The translations under genes were made by a program, and so were the position numbers. Shown piece by piece: positions 45,113-53,598 of a DNA stretch of 64,000 nucleotides (positions within the stretch are counted from its first letter, which is position 1; each line of letters starts with the position of its first letter). The stretch covers positions 893,616-957,615 of the forward strand of contig CP046178.1 of the NCBI GenBank assembly GCA_014075255.1, written 5' to 3'. The notes beneath the pieces are model-generated. The model did no database searches. It was not told where the DNA came from and saw only the letters and a program-made list of their open reading frames with translations. The stretch comes from Gammaproteobacteria bacterium (GTDB lineage Bacteria > Pseudomonadota > Gammaproteobacteria > UBA4575).

Positions 45113-45502
45113 ATGAATACAATTAAAACATTAACAATGCTGCTTGTCGGTGTAGCGCTTATGATGCCAGCGTTTGTCAGTGCCGAAGAGTTTAAAGGTA
45201 AAATAGTTGGTCATCGTTGTGCCCAACTGAGCAAAATGTGCCCTCTTGTTGGACTAGAGGAACATATTGTGATGGAACAAGATTTCGTTATGGTTAAAGA
45301 AGACGGGTCAATCCATACTCTACATAATTTAAATCGTGATACAAAAGTACGGTATGTAGGTAAAAATGTGGTTATTCAAGGCGATTATGACGAAAACACA
45401 AAGGCAGTTTATGTTAACGAGTTCAGTAATGAGGAAGGGAAGCAAATTTGGTCTTGGAAACAGCAATCAAAAGAAAATCCTTTAGGCCTCACTGCTGGAT
45501 AA
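45113..45502 (+). CDS. Secreted hypothetical protein
   Basis: 129 residues with signal peptide ending VSAEE (cleavage after SA). The mature part has two cysteines (HRCAQLSKMCPLVG) and a beta-rich pattern with DTKVRYVGKNVVIQG. No family recognised. AAAGGAG precedes the ATG at 8 bp. It stands alone. Confidence 0.75.
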   Translation: MNTIKTLTMLLVGVALMMPAFVSAEEFKGKIVGHRCAQLSKMCPLVGLEEHIVMEQDFVMVKEDGSIHTLHNLNRDTKVRYVGKNVVIQGDYDENTKAVYVNEFSNEEGKQIWSWKQQSKENPLGLTAG

Positions 45503-45547
45503 AATCCACAAGCAATAACAAATAATCCCCTGTGGCTTGTTCTTAAA

Positions 45548-45600
45548 CTCTGCGTTTCTTTGGTAAAAAAGAACTAAATTCTTATCAAAGAACCGCAGAG
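45548..45600. repeat. Long imperfect hairpin
   Basis: CTCTGCGTTTCTTTGGTA (45548-45565) and its near-complement (45583-45600) give an 18-bp stem with two mismatches and a 17-nt loop. It could end the 45113 gene transcript, though no T-run follows. Confidence 0.7.
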
Positions 45601-45622
45601 CATTATTATAGAGAACGGAGTG

Positions 45623-45652
45623 AATGTCCGCTTTGAGTCGAAAGCGGACATT
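45623..45652. repeat. Short form of the palindromic element
   Basis: AATGTCCGCTTT (45623-45634) and AAAGCGGACATT (45641-45652), perfect 12-bp arms around GAGTCG. It overlaps the stop of chrA by two bases and shares its arms with the element at 44879. Confidence 0.8.
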
Positions 45653-47009
45653 AAGTATATTCTATTATACTAAGAACCCATCCTAAAAATGCACAACTTA
45701 ATATCACTTTTACAATATCAATTTTAAATTTAAATAGAGCAATAAACGCGACTATTCCGATTACTAATGATACCCAATCAATTTTACCTACTAATTCTTC
45801 AAGCCCATTAAAACCATTCGACCACAACACGTGATAGGCGAAGAAGATTGCTAAGTTTATAATCACACCCACTACTGCAGCAGTGATCCCTAACAATGGT
45901 GCTGTAAAGTGTAAATCTTCTCTTGTCGCCTCAATGGCGGGGCCGCCAATAAATATAAACAAAAATGATGGTAGAAAGGTAAAGAAGGTTGCTACACAGG
46001 CTGCGGCAATGCCTGCAAGCGGTAACATCTCTGGGCCGAATATTTCTTTGGTCCAACCGCCTACAAATCCTACGAAGGTTACCACCATAATCAATGGGCC
46101 TGGCGTGGTCTCGCCTAACGCTAAACCATCGATCATTTGTGTACCGGTGAGCCAACCGAATTGATCTACCCCACCTTGGTATACATACGGCAACACGGCA
46201 TAGGCACCACCAAAGGTTACTAACGCTGCTTTAGTAAAAAAGATACCCATCTGTGTAAGCGTGTGATTCCATCCGTATTTAAAATACAGAGCAGCAAAAG
46301 CAGCCAGCCCTATTCCCAAGCCCACAACAATAAATGTAACCAATCTAGGCCAATTAAACTTTATGTGACTGGGTGCGGGCGTATTATCATCGATTAATGC
46401 AGGGCCATAGGAATCATGTGCTTCACTTGGATGCAAACTGCCACTGAAATATTGAGGTACTACCTTAGAACCAATAAAACCTAAAATACCTGCTGCCAGT
46501 ACGATGATCGGAAATGGAATATGAAAGAAAAAGATCGCAACAAACGCAAGCACAGCCATAGCGCGCAACACATTGTTTTTAAGTGCACGTGAACCAATTC
46601 GATATGCTGCAAATAACACAATAGCAGTAACGGCAGGTTTAACCCCATACAACACCCCTGCCACAATTTGTGTGTTGCCGTATTCTAAATAAATCCAAGT
46701 AAGTGCGATGAGAATAAATAAGGATGGCAGTACAAATAAGAACCCTGCAATTAAACCGCCTTTCACACCATGCAAGAGCCAACCTATATACGTAGCGAGC
46801 TGTTGCGCCTCTGGCCCCGGTAACACCATGGTGTAATTAAGAGCGTGTAGAAATCGATTTTCAGATATCCAGCGCCTACGCTCCACCAGTTCTTGGTGCA
46901 TCATGCTGATCTGACCTGCTGGCCCACCAAAGCTGATGAAACCAAGCTTAAGCCACCATTTCATGGCTTCAAATAAACTAACGGAATTGGGTTTTGTAGT
47001 AGGTGGCAT
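45651..47009 (-). CDS. chrA: Chromate efflux transporter ChrA
   Basis: 452 residues, long-chain type with duplicated halves and about 12 membrane helices. Motif FGGPAGQISMMHQELVERRRW in the first half and FGGAYAVLPYVYQGGV in the second are ChrA hallmarks, and GLALGETTPGPLIMVVTFVGF is repeated-family sequence. Exports chromate (or sulfate-like anions) via proton gradient. The stop lies in the palindromic element. Confidence 0.95.
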   Translation of the reverse strand: MPPTTKPNSVSLFEAMKWWLKLGFISFGGPAGQISMMHQELVERRRWISENRFLHALNYTMVLPGPEAQQLATYIGWLLHGVKGGLIAGFLFVLPSLFILIALTWIYLEYGNTQIVAGVLYGVKPAVTAIVLFAAYRIGSRALKNNVLRAMAVLAFVAIFFFHIPFPIIVLAAGILGFIGSKVVPQYFSGSLHPSEAHDSYGPALIDDNTPAPSHIKFNWPRLVTFIVVGLGIGLAAFAALYFKYGWNHTLTQMGIFFTKAALVTFGGAYAVLPYVYQGGVDQFGWLTGTQMIDGLALGETTPGPLIMVVTFVGFVGGWTKEIFGPEMLPLAGIAAACVATFFTFLPSFLFIFIGGPAIEATREDLHFTAPLLGITAAVVGVIINLAIFFAYHVLWSNGFNGLEELVGKIDWVSLVIGIVAFIALFKFKIDIVKVILSCAFLGWVLSIIEYT

Positions 47010-47070
47010 TAATTTTCTTCTTTTTGGGCTTCTTATTCTGTTAATTTATTGTCTTCTTTTTTGGGCAATA

Positions 47071-47096
47071 AAAAAGGCAGCCCGAAGGCTGCCTTT
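47071..47096 (-). terminator. Rho-independent terminator
   Basis: AAAGGCAGCC (47073-47082) / GGCTGCCTTT (47087-47096) with a UUCG loop in the leftward RNA, followed by a U run. Terminates the CsgG-like gene. Confidence 0.95.
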
Positions 47097-47131
47097 ACAT
47101 AAACCCTTTGCATAAACCTATGTATGAAGGG

Positions 47132-47956
47132 CTATTCGCCTACACCAAGTTTTCCACCTTTCCCAAGTCCACCTTCAACGTTTTGTACTTTGTAATTGCG
47201 TAATGCTTTGACCATATTGTTGTATGAGTTTGCAAAGGCTGCTGCAATTACTTTACCTTCAGGTGTTTTAGTAAATGCAGATGCTGCACCACCGCTACCA
47301 CCTTTATTAAATATTCCAAACCCTGCGCCAAAACTGAATTTCTTTGAAGTGCCTTGTGCAGCGGCTATTTGCACACTAGAGCGGTTATCGATTAATAATA
47401 ATGTGGTTGAAGCCTCGTCTCTTTTTAATTTTCCAGCAACACTATCTAATAAATCGCCTGCACCCCCAAGCTTTCCAAATAATTTACCTTTCGCTCCACC
47501 AGTTTCTTCTGAAACTTGAATCTCAGGGCTCATAGTATAGTCCGCCGCTACCATTTGGCCTTTACCAAAATTACTGCCTTCACGAGTTTCACCTGATGCT
47601 TCTAGTTGGCGCTCACCCATCACTTCTTTCATTGCTTTGCCTCTCTCAACCACAACAAAACAATTTGATTGCTGAACCATTAAACGTAGCAAAGGGGTTG
47701 TACTGCCTAACGTTGGGTAACGACGATAATAGCTATGCCACCAGGTTGAGTGTTGATCTTCATGCACCGCTAATGTGCCAAGAGGCTCGGAACAAGATTC
47801 TAATTGGCTATCTGCACCAGTTGAATTTGCGCCACCCGCAGAACCAGAAACCCCATCCGCATGTGCTGGCAAAACGAATGTTGCTAAAGCGAAAAAAGAT
47901 ATTAAACCCATTGGAAAAGACATTAGTCTAGACATTTGCATCATAGATAATCCCAT
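47132..47956 (-). CDS. CsgG/HfaB-like secreted protein
   Basis: 274 residues with a signal peptide ending LPAHA. The domain with NCFVVVERGKAMKEVMGERQLEASGE, YTMSPEIQVSEE and a C-terminal helix AAAFANSYNNMVKAL resembles CsgG-domain proteins. No lipobox is seen and no csg genes are close, so this is not a curli operon. Could be a lone outer-membrane or periplasmic assembly factor. Confidence 0.75.
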   Translation of the reverse strand: MGLSMMQMSRLMSFPMGLISFFALATFVLPAHADGVSGSAGGANSTGADSQLESCSEPLGTLAVHEDQHSTWWHSYYRRYPTLGSTTPLLRLMVQQSNCFVVVERGKAMKEVMGERQLEASGETREGSNFGKGQMVAADYTMSPEIQVSEETGGAKGKLFGKLGGAGDLLDSVAGKLKRDEASTTLLLIDNRSSVQIAAAQGTSKKFSFGAGFGIFNKGGSGGAASAFTKTPEGKVIAAAFANSYNNMVKALRNYKVQNVEGGLGKGGKLGVGE

Positions 47957-48127
47957 TGTTGTAAATTAGTAATAGCCTAGTTGGAAGCAACCAACCAAAA
48001 ATGCCGGATAAATATAACATTAACATCGCAGATGCTGTATTTGTCAATAAATTTATAATTCAAACAGCACCTTAATGACCAAACCAAAGAAAATGCTTTA
48101 GCTATAAAAGCAGAACTAAGTCGAGAT

Positions 48128-49504
48128 CTATCCGTTAGCGATGGCTAACATTTCATCGCGGCGAGTGAATTTCTCGCGTGGTTTCCCTTTTGGTTCACCA
48201 GCTGCTACTTCTGCTGCATCAATCTTTTCCCATTGCGGATAATTAATATAGCTCGCACCATTAGCATCAAGTATTTTGTACAGTGCTGCTCGCCCTGCTT
48301 TATCGCTAGTAAATTTATTTACATCTTCTAATAGCATTTCGACTGACTCTACCGCGCATGCGCGGTTGGTACCGATAATTCCGGAAGGCCCACGTTTAAT
48401 CCACCCTGCGGTATACAAACCCGTCACTACATCACCTCCATGTTCAGTCGTAATGCGACCCTCTTCATTTGGAATGGTGCCCCAACGATCATAAAAAGGC
48501 ACATCTTCTATGGGCACGCCGTTATAACCAATACTACGGAATAGTATTCCACAATCGATTTCCATAGTTTCACCCGTACCTTTGCACGATTGTTTAAAGG
48601 GCTCACCTGATAGTGTATTAATTTCGAATACAACTTTTTCTAAACGACCATCGCCTTCAAGACGAATAGGACTTTTTAAGAAAGTTGAAATACATGTGCG
48701 CGGTTTACCGCTATCTTCTGATTCGGCAAACTTTTGAAATATTTCGACGTTCTTTTTATTGCCACGCCCTGCTTTTTCTTCTAACTCTTGTTGACTAACA
48801 TCGTTCAGTACTAATTCTTTAGGATCAATATAAGCGCGACAGTTTTCGATTTCTAAAAACTCTTTCAACTCTTTTGAAGCAAACTTGGCTTGTGCAGGAC
48901 CACGACGGCCAACTACATAAATGGTTTTGATCTTACTTTCTGCTAAGGCATCAAGCGCATGCTGTGAGATATCAGTGTGTTTTAGTTCATCAACAGACTT
49001 AGCCAGTATTCTAGACACGTCAGCCGCTACATTACCTTGACCAATTACCACTGCGGTTTCATGCGAAAGATCGAAGCTACGATCACGATAATCAGGATGG
49101 CCGTTATACCAACCGACAAATTCGGTTGCGGTATAACTACCCGCTAAATCTTCACCTGGAACACCTAATTTACGATCAGTTTCTGCACCACAAGTATAGA
49201 TAACGGCATGATAAATTTCTTGCAACTCTTTAGCTTTAACATCTTTACCGACTGTTACATTACCAACAAAGTTAAATTCTGGGTTTTGCGCAATTTTTTT
49301 ATAGACTTCGATGGCTTGTTTAAGTTTTGGATGATCGGGTGCTACGCCACTACGCACTAAACCAAATGGTGCAGGCAATCTTTCGATTAAATCAATTTCA
49401 ACGTTGAGATCAGATTTAATTAGTGATTCAGCAGCATAAAAACCACTTGGACCGCTTCCGACAATGGCTACACGTAATGGATTACTCTCACTACCAATAC
49501 TCAT
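48128..49504 (-). CDS. Ferredoxin-NADP+ reductase, adrenodoxin-reductase type
   Basis: 458 residues. N-terminal FAD site VAIVGSGPSGFYAAESLIKS, NADP-binding stretch TAVVIGQGNVAADVSRIL and VVGRRGPAQAKF, and C-terminal TAGWIKRGPSGIIGTNR, all features of FprA/adrenodoxin-reductase FNRs. It moves electrons between ferredoxin and NADP(H). Located next to a ferredoxin gene and the Fwd cluster, it could couple formylmethanofuran chemistry to NADP; inference. Confidence 0.93.
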   Translation of the reverse strand: MSIGSESNPLRVAIVGSGPSGFYAAESLIKSDLNVEIDLIERLPAPFGLVRSGVAPDHPKLKQAIEVYKKIAQNPEFNFVGNVTVGKDVKAKELQEIYHAVIYTCGAETDRKLGVPGEDLAGSYTATEFVGWYNGHPDYRDRSFDLSHETAVVIGQGNVAADVSRILAKSVDELKHTDISQHALDALAESKIKTIYVVGRRGPAQAKFASKELKEFLEIENCRAYIDPKELVLNDVSQQELEEKAGRGNKKNVEIFQKFAESEDSGKPRTCISTFLKSPIRLEGDGRLEKVVFEINTLSGEPFKQSCKGTGETMEIDCGILFRSIGYNGVPIEDVPFYDRWGTIPNEEGRITTEHGGDVVTGLYTAGWIKRGPSGIIGTNRACAVESVEMLLEDVNKFTSDKAGRAALYKILDANGASYINYPQWEKIDAAEVAAGEPKGKPREKFTRRDEMLAIANG

Positions 49505-49591
49505 TCAAAACTCTCCTATTTCTCTCTAGATTCTATTCTTATTATTCTTCTTGAATCCCTTCTCGATCATTCCGTTTTATATGACACAAAC

Positions 49592-49618
49592 AAAAACGCA
49601 CAACATAAAGCTGTGCGT
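49592..49618 (-). terminator. Terminator after ferredoxin gene
   Basis: ACGCACA/TGTGCGT stem (49596-49602, 49612-49618), with a U run in the leftward RNA (A run 49592-49596). Separates the ferredoxin transcript from the FNR gene. Confidence 0.75.
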
Positions 49619-49646
49619 CTTATAAAATCTAAGCTTTATTGATTAT

Positions 49647-49952
49647 TTAAAATCCTAGCTCTGTTTTACGATCTTCAGCACCATCCAGAGGATCCATTGG
49701 CTCTTCGATTAATGGCAAATCACCACACTTATCAGCGTTGATCTCCACCCATCCTTCTTGGCCTTCAGGAATATCATCTTCCTCGTAAATTGCCTCTACT
49801 GGGCATTCCGGTATGCAAGCGCTGCAATCAATGCATACATCTGGGTCGATGTAGAGCATTTCATCATCAAAATGAAAGCAAGCTACTGGACATACGGATA
49901 CGCAATCTGTAAATCGACAGCCTTTGCAATTCTCTGTAACAACTGTAGTCAT
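49647..49952 (-). CDS. fdxA: 7Fe-type ferredoxin
   Basis: 101 residues from the ATG at 49952 (AGGAG 7 bp upstream). NCKGCRFTDCVSVCPVACFH and VCIDCSACIPECPVEAIYEEDDIPE match the Azotobacter FdI family carrying one 3Fe-4S and one 4Fe-4S cluster. A common housekeeping electron carrier, here directly after the fhcC end, 62 bp away, so it may serve the Fwd complex. Confidence 0.93.
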   Translation of the reverse strand: MTTVVTENCKGCRFTDCVSVCPVACFHFDDEMLYIDPDVCIDCSACIPECPVEAIYEEDDIPEGQEGWVEINADKCGDLPLIEEPMDPLDGAEDRKTELGF

Positions 49953-50040
49953 GTAGTTTCTCCTATGTGACTTACCCAATGAGATAAAAAAGTTAGACTA
50001 AATATGTAGATGCCGTGATAAGTGTCATGTGGTCGTTGCA

Positions 50041-50859
50041 CTAACGTTCAAACAGTAGTACTTCACCACGATTGAGCTCAATCCCGTCTCCGCAATAGCG
50101 CTTGAATTTCCCATTTAGGTGTTTATCTTGGATTTTTCTTTTAAATCCATTCTCACGTAATTTTGTGAAATACAAACGCAAAAACAATGGATGATATGTA
50201 CACGAATATTCAAAACTAGGCAACATGGGTGCATCTTGTAACGACACAATGGTGCCTCGTCTCATTCCCGCGCCTGTCCGTATTCCTAATTCACCCAAAA
50301 CAATTATCGAGCCGGCCAACATATTTACACCTGTAAAGTCGCCGGCATTGCCACCAATAGCGATTAGCCCGCGACGCATTGCACTGCCAATCTCATTCTT
50401 GGCATCACCGTGCACAAATATTTCTCCACCTGTAATACCAGTGGATTGACCTCTATAAGCACTACCAACCATGTGACCTGCATTTTTCTTTATCGTAATG
50501 CGCCCACCTGACATTTCTGGCCCTACCCAATCCCCTGCGGAACCATTCACTTCAATTGCGCCACCCGACATCCCGGCACCCAGGTGCATACCCACATCAC
50601 CATCGATAATGATCTTGCCCTTTGACATTCCAGCGCCAATAAGTTTTACACCACTTAAATCCCCTTCGACATGAATTTCTGCAGCACCCTTACCGGTTAC
50701 TTTGAAAAAATCACCTAATTTACACTTCACATTACCGTGCATAACGTTGAGATGCTCGATACCGGATTGAGACAAGCTCGCGAACACAGTGGGATTAATC
50801 ACTTCAGTTTCCAAAGGCACTTCAGGTTTTGTATACAGCTTTAAGTGTGTAACAGACAT
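50041..50859 (-). CDS. fhcC: Formylmethanofuran dehydrogenase / formyltransferase-hydrolase subunit C
   Basis: 272 residues built of Gly-rich beta-helix repeats (GVKLIGAGMSKGKIIIDGDVG, HLGAGMSGGAIEVNGSAG, MSGGRITIKKNAG), as in FwdC and the glutamate synthase C-terminal domain. It is a structural subunit that binds FhcA and FhcD. Last gene of the leftward D-B-A-D'-C series. Confidence 0.96.
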   Translation of the reverse strand: MSVTHLKLYTKPEVPLETEVINPTVFASLSQSGIEHLNVMHGNVKCKLGDFFKVTGKGAAEIHVEGDLSGVKLIGAGMSKGKIIIDGDVGMHLGAGMSGGAIEVNGSAGDWVGPEMSGGRITIKKNAGHMVGSAYRGQSTGITGGEIFVHGDAKNEIGSAMRRGLIAIGGNAGDFTGVNMLAGSIIVLGELGIRTGAGMRRGTIVSLQDAPMLPSFEYSCTYHPLFLRLYFTKLRENGFKRKIQDKHLNGKFKRYCGDGIELNRGEVLLFER

Positions 50860-50930
50860 ATCTATTTACTTAAGGTCTTTTTAATATCTTTATGTTTTTA
50901 CTAAATAATTTATTATTTTAGTTTCTTATT

Positions 50931-51821
50931 TTAACCGTTCGCAATTTCATGCAAGTGAAAATGAAATTTACCCAGATCACCACCATAATTACCTGCAGTA
51001 ATCATCGTCGCGCCTTTTTCTGCCGCAGCATGAATGCCACGACGCATGGATTCCTTGATCGCTTCTTCGCTTAGGCCATCTACTACAATTTCATACACAG
51101 CCTCTACATTCTCTGGCACTACAGAATCTTTTGAGATGGCACGTAAGGTTGGACAATAAGCGTCATTCGTTGATGCGATAAGAGCCTTATATTTAGAGCC
51201 TACTTTACTGCCTGATCGAACCAACCCTTGAGGGAATGGCAAGAATACCCCAGCTACTTCTCGCATGGCATTTGCGGCTGCGACTGAAGCTCGCAAGGTA
51301 GTGCTTTTTCTTGGTCCGAAGATAATTAAGTTGCCACCACCAATAGCGGATTGAATACCGAACTTATCATCAATTAAAAATTCACCTTCCATCACAGGAA
51401 TACGCCATGAACGAATGCCATCTATAACTTTACTAATTTGATGCCCATCACCGAAGTAACGCAGCTTGCCACCTACTGATACAGATTTTTCAGATTCTAA
51501 ACCGTTAAAACAGGCTGTAGTAGGGCAGGTCATTACACATTGACCAATACGGTCAATTAATTGACCTGCAATGGTTTTACTACTCATGGTGAATAACAAC
51601 ACGCTAATACCTGGGCGACCATCAGGCGTATCTTCTTCAGGAATTTCACTTTCTACTGCTGCTTCTAACTTACAACGAATCACTGAAGTCGCAAACCCTG
51701 TCATTGAAGCTGCTGCTGCGCGCGCCCATTGTTTGGTATCGGCAGTGATGATGACTCGAGCACCCCACATCGAAAACGCTTCTGCGAATGTATCTACTAT
51801 TTCTGTTTTATTAATCTTCAT
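50931..51821 (-). CDS. fhcD: Formylmethanofuran:H4MPT formyltransferase (FhcD/Ftr)
   Basis: 296 residues, usual Ftr length. IVDTFAEAFSMWGARVIITAD at the start, DGRPGISVLLFTMS, GQCVMTCPTTACFNGL, and VAGVFLPFPQGLVRSGSKVGSKYK. It transfers the formyl group between H4MPT and methanofuran. Lies 24 bp after fhcA. Confidence 0.97.
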   Translation of the reverse strand: MKINKTEIVDTFAEAFSMWGARVIITADTKQWARAAAASMTGFATSVIRCKLEAAVESEIPEEDTPDGRPGISVLLFTMSSKTIAGQLIDRIGQCVMTCPTTACFNGLESEKSVSVGGKLRYFGDGHQISKVIDGIRSWRIPVMEGEFLIDDKFGIQSAIGGGNLIIFGPRKSTTLRASVAAANAMREVAGVFLPFPQGLVRSGSKVGSKYKALIASTNDAYCPTLRAISKDSVVPENVEAVYEIVVDGLSEEAIKESMRRGIHAAAEKGATMITAGNYGGDLGKFHFHLHEIANG

Positions 51822-51845
51822 GATTATAAGACCATACTTTAGCCA

Positions 51846-53492
51846 TTAAGATTTAGGATTCGTAGGAATCACTTCATGATTATGCAAATAGTCATCACTA
51901 ATTGCATAATTATTAAATTTGACTGAATAGTAATCCTCAAAGAACGGTTCGATTTCACCTGCAATGTCTTTATTATAACCAGGCTTTGTATGCAGCAGCT
52001 TGCCTGAATGGTCCGTTGCAAACTCATGATCTTTAATGATGGTTACGCCATCTTTTATGACGTAACGCGGTGCATTAAACATGGCTTCTTTATCGTGCTC
52101 TTCAGTGTAAATAGTGAGATCCGCATCTGCACCGATACCCAAGTGGCCTTTATTGGTTAATCCCAATGCACGTGCTGGCCCTGCTCGTGTAATGATGGCA
52201 ATTTCATTTAAAGTGTATTCGCGATCCAACTCTCGCAAACTAGTTTGATTAATAGCTTTTTGATTTACATGCGATAACGCTTCTTTACGATAACCGCTAT
52301 CCATTAATAATTTTATGAGTTTTGGGTAGCTCATAAACGAACCACCATTTGGATGATCTGTTGATAACAGCACACGCCAAGGATCTTTTGAGTGTAAAAA
52401 TAATTCTAGGCCCATCGCCCACTGTAATGCATGGGTGTAAATATGATCTTGGTAGGTAAATGGGATAATACCGCAACCACTTTCACACTCCGTGTCTGCG
52501 TTAATCCATTTGTTCATTTTAACATTACGTAGCATCCAAGCTAATGGTGCATCGGCCGTCATTGCCGTGGCTTTACCAAACATAACTTGCCCAACATCAG
52601 TCGTTATATTTTCGTTATCATTTATGTAGTCAATGATAGAGCGAACACCAGAAACTGCGTCTTTATTTACTTCTCCACCAAAACTATGAAACTGTATATG
52701 CGCCATATGCACACGGCGCCCTTGAGCTGCCTTCATAGTATCCAAAGTAGTTTCGATATTGCCGCTATGTCCTAGATTATTGCAATGCACATGCGGAGGA
52801 TGAGGTAAACCTAATTCATGCGCTGCTTCTATGAAACTTTCAATTACATGTGTAGGGGTTATATCGTAATGATCAATATTGTCGTTAACGTTTGTTATGT
52901 TAGCGTTCTTACGGCCCTTCCAAAGTTCATCCGCACCCACATTCACTAACTTAAGAGTGAATGCATGCACAGAGTCAATCCACCATGCAATGGCTTCTTT
53001 AAATTCTTGCTTGCGTCCTTCTTTTAATAACTTAAGTAAAAATGCGTTATTCCCTAACAAGACGTAAAAACCTTTATCAATAACAGGCGTATCGTCTAAC
53101 TCTTCCAATGTGTGTCTTGCGGTAATTGGTGGTACTGCTGCTTCCATTGCAGTGGTATACCCCATAGTTGCATAACGATACCCGGTTGCAAATGTGGATG
53201 GCACCACACCACCCGTTCCAGAGCGTGTATGCGCAGTTTTAGGATGCACGTCTAAACGATGATCTTCAGGCTGTAACTTACGCGCAAGATTAACTTTTGC
53301 ACCCGCAATGTGACAATGGATATCAATTGCACCTGGCATAACCACCATGCCATGCGCATCAATTTTAGTGGCAGAGCTTGAAACGGAATCGACTATCTTG
53401 CCATCCCTTATAAAGATGTCTTGTACTTTTCCGTCAATGTTGTTTGCAGGGTCGTATACACGACCATTAACAATTTTTAATTCAGATGACAT
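51846..53492 (-). CDS. fhcA: Formylmethanofuran dehydrogenase/hydrolase subunit A
   Basis: 548 residues. Amidohydrolase fold with a dinuclear zinc site: DIHCHIAGAK (HxH), LKLVNVG (carboxylated Lys), VHCNNLGH, HMAHIQFH and LLSTDHPNGG (Asp). It hydrolyses formyl-methanofuran to methanofuran and formate; in Fwd complexes this site feeds formate through a tunnel to the FwdB site. No frameshift. Same length class as methanogen FwdA. Confidence 0.96.
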   Translation of the reverse strand: MSSELKIVNGRVYDPANNIDGKVQDIFIRDGKIVDSVSSSATKIDAHGMVVMPGAIDIHCHIAGAKVNLARKLQPEDHRLDVHPKTAHTRSGTGGVVPSTFATGYRYATMGYTTAMEAAVPPITARHTLEELDDTPVIDKGFYVLLGNNAFLLKLLKEGRKQEFKEAIAWWIDSVHAFTLKLVNVGADELWKGRKNANITNVNDNIDHYDITPTHVIESFIEAAHELGLPHPPHVHCNNLGHSGNIETTLDTMKAAQGRRVHMAHIQFHSFGGEVNKDAVSGVRSIIDYINDNENITTDVGQVMFGKATAMTADAPLAWMLRNVKMNKWINADTECESGCGIIPFTYQDHIYTHALQWAMGLELFLHSKDPWRVLLSTDHPNGGSFMSYPKLIKLLMDSGYRKEALSHVNQKAINQTSLRELDREYTLNEIAIITRAGPARALGLTNKGHLGIGADADLTIYTEEHDKEAMFNAPRYVIKDGVTIIKDHEFATDHSGKLLHTKPGYNKDIAGEIEPFFEDYYSVKFNNYAISDDYLHNHEVIPTNPKS

Positions 53493-53598
53493 GTTCTATT
53501 TGTTTTTATGTTTACAGATGAATCCTATTCTTCTGCTTATAATTTTTAACAACATCCGTGTAATAAAATTACTCTTTCTCCAGCTTCTTTTGCAACAT

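Noticed and set aside
47132-47956. Curli biogenesis operon
   Set aside because: Only a CsgG-like protein is present, without csgA/B/E/F.
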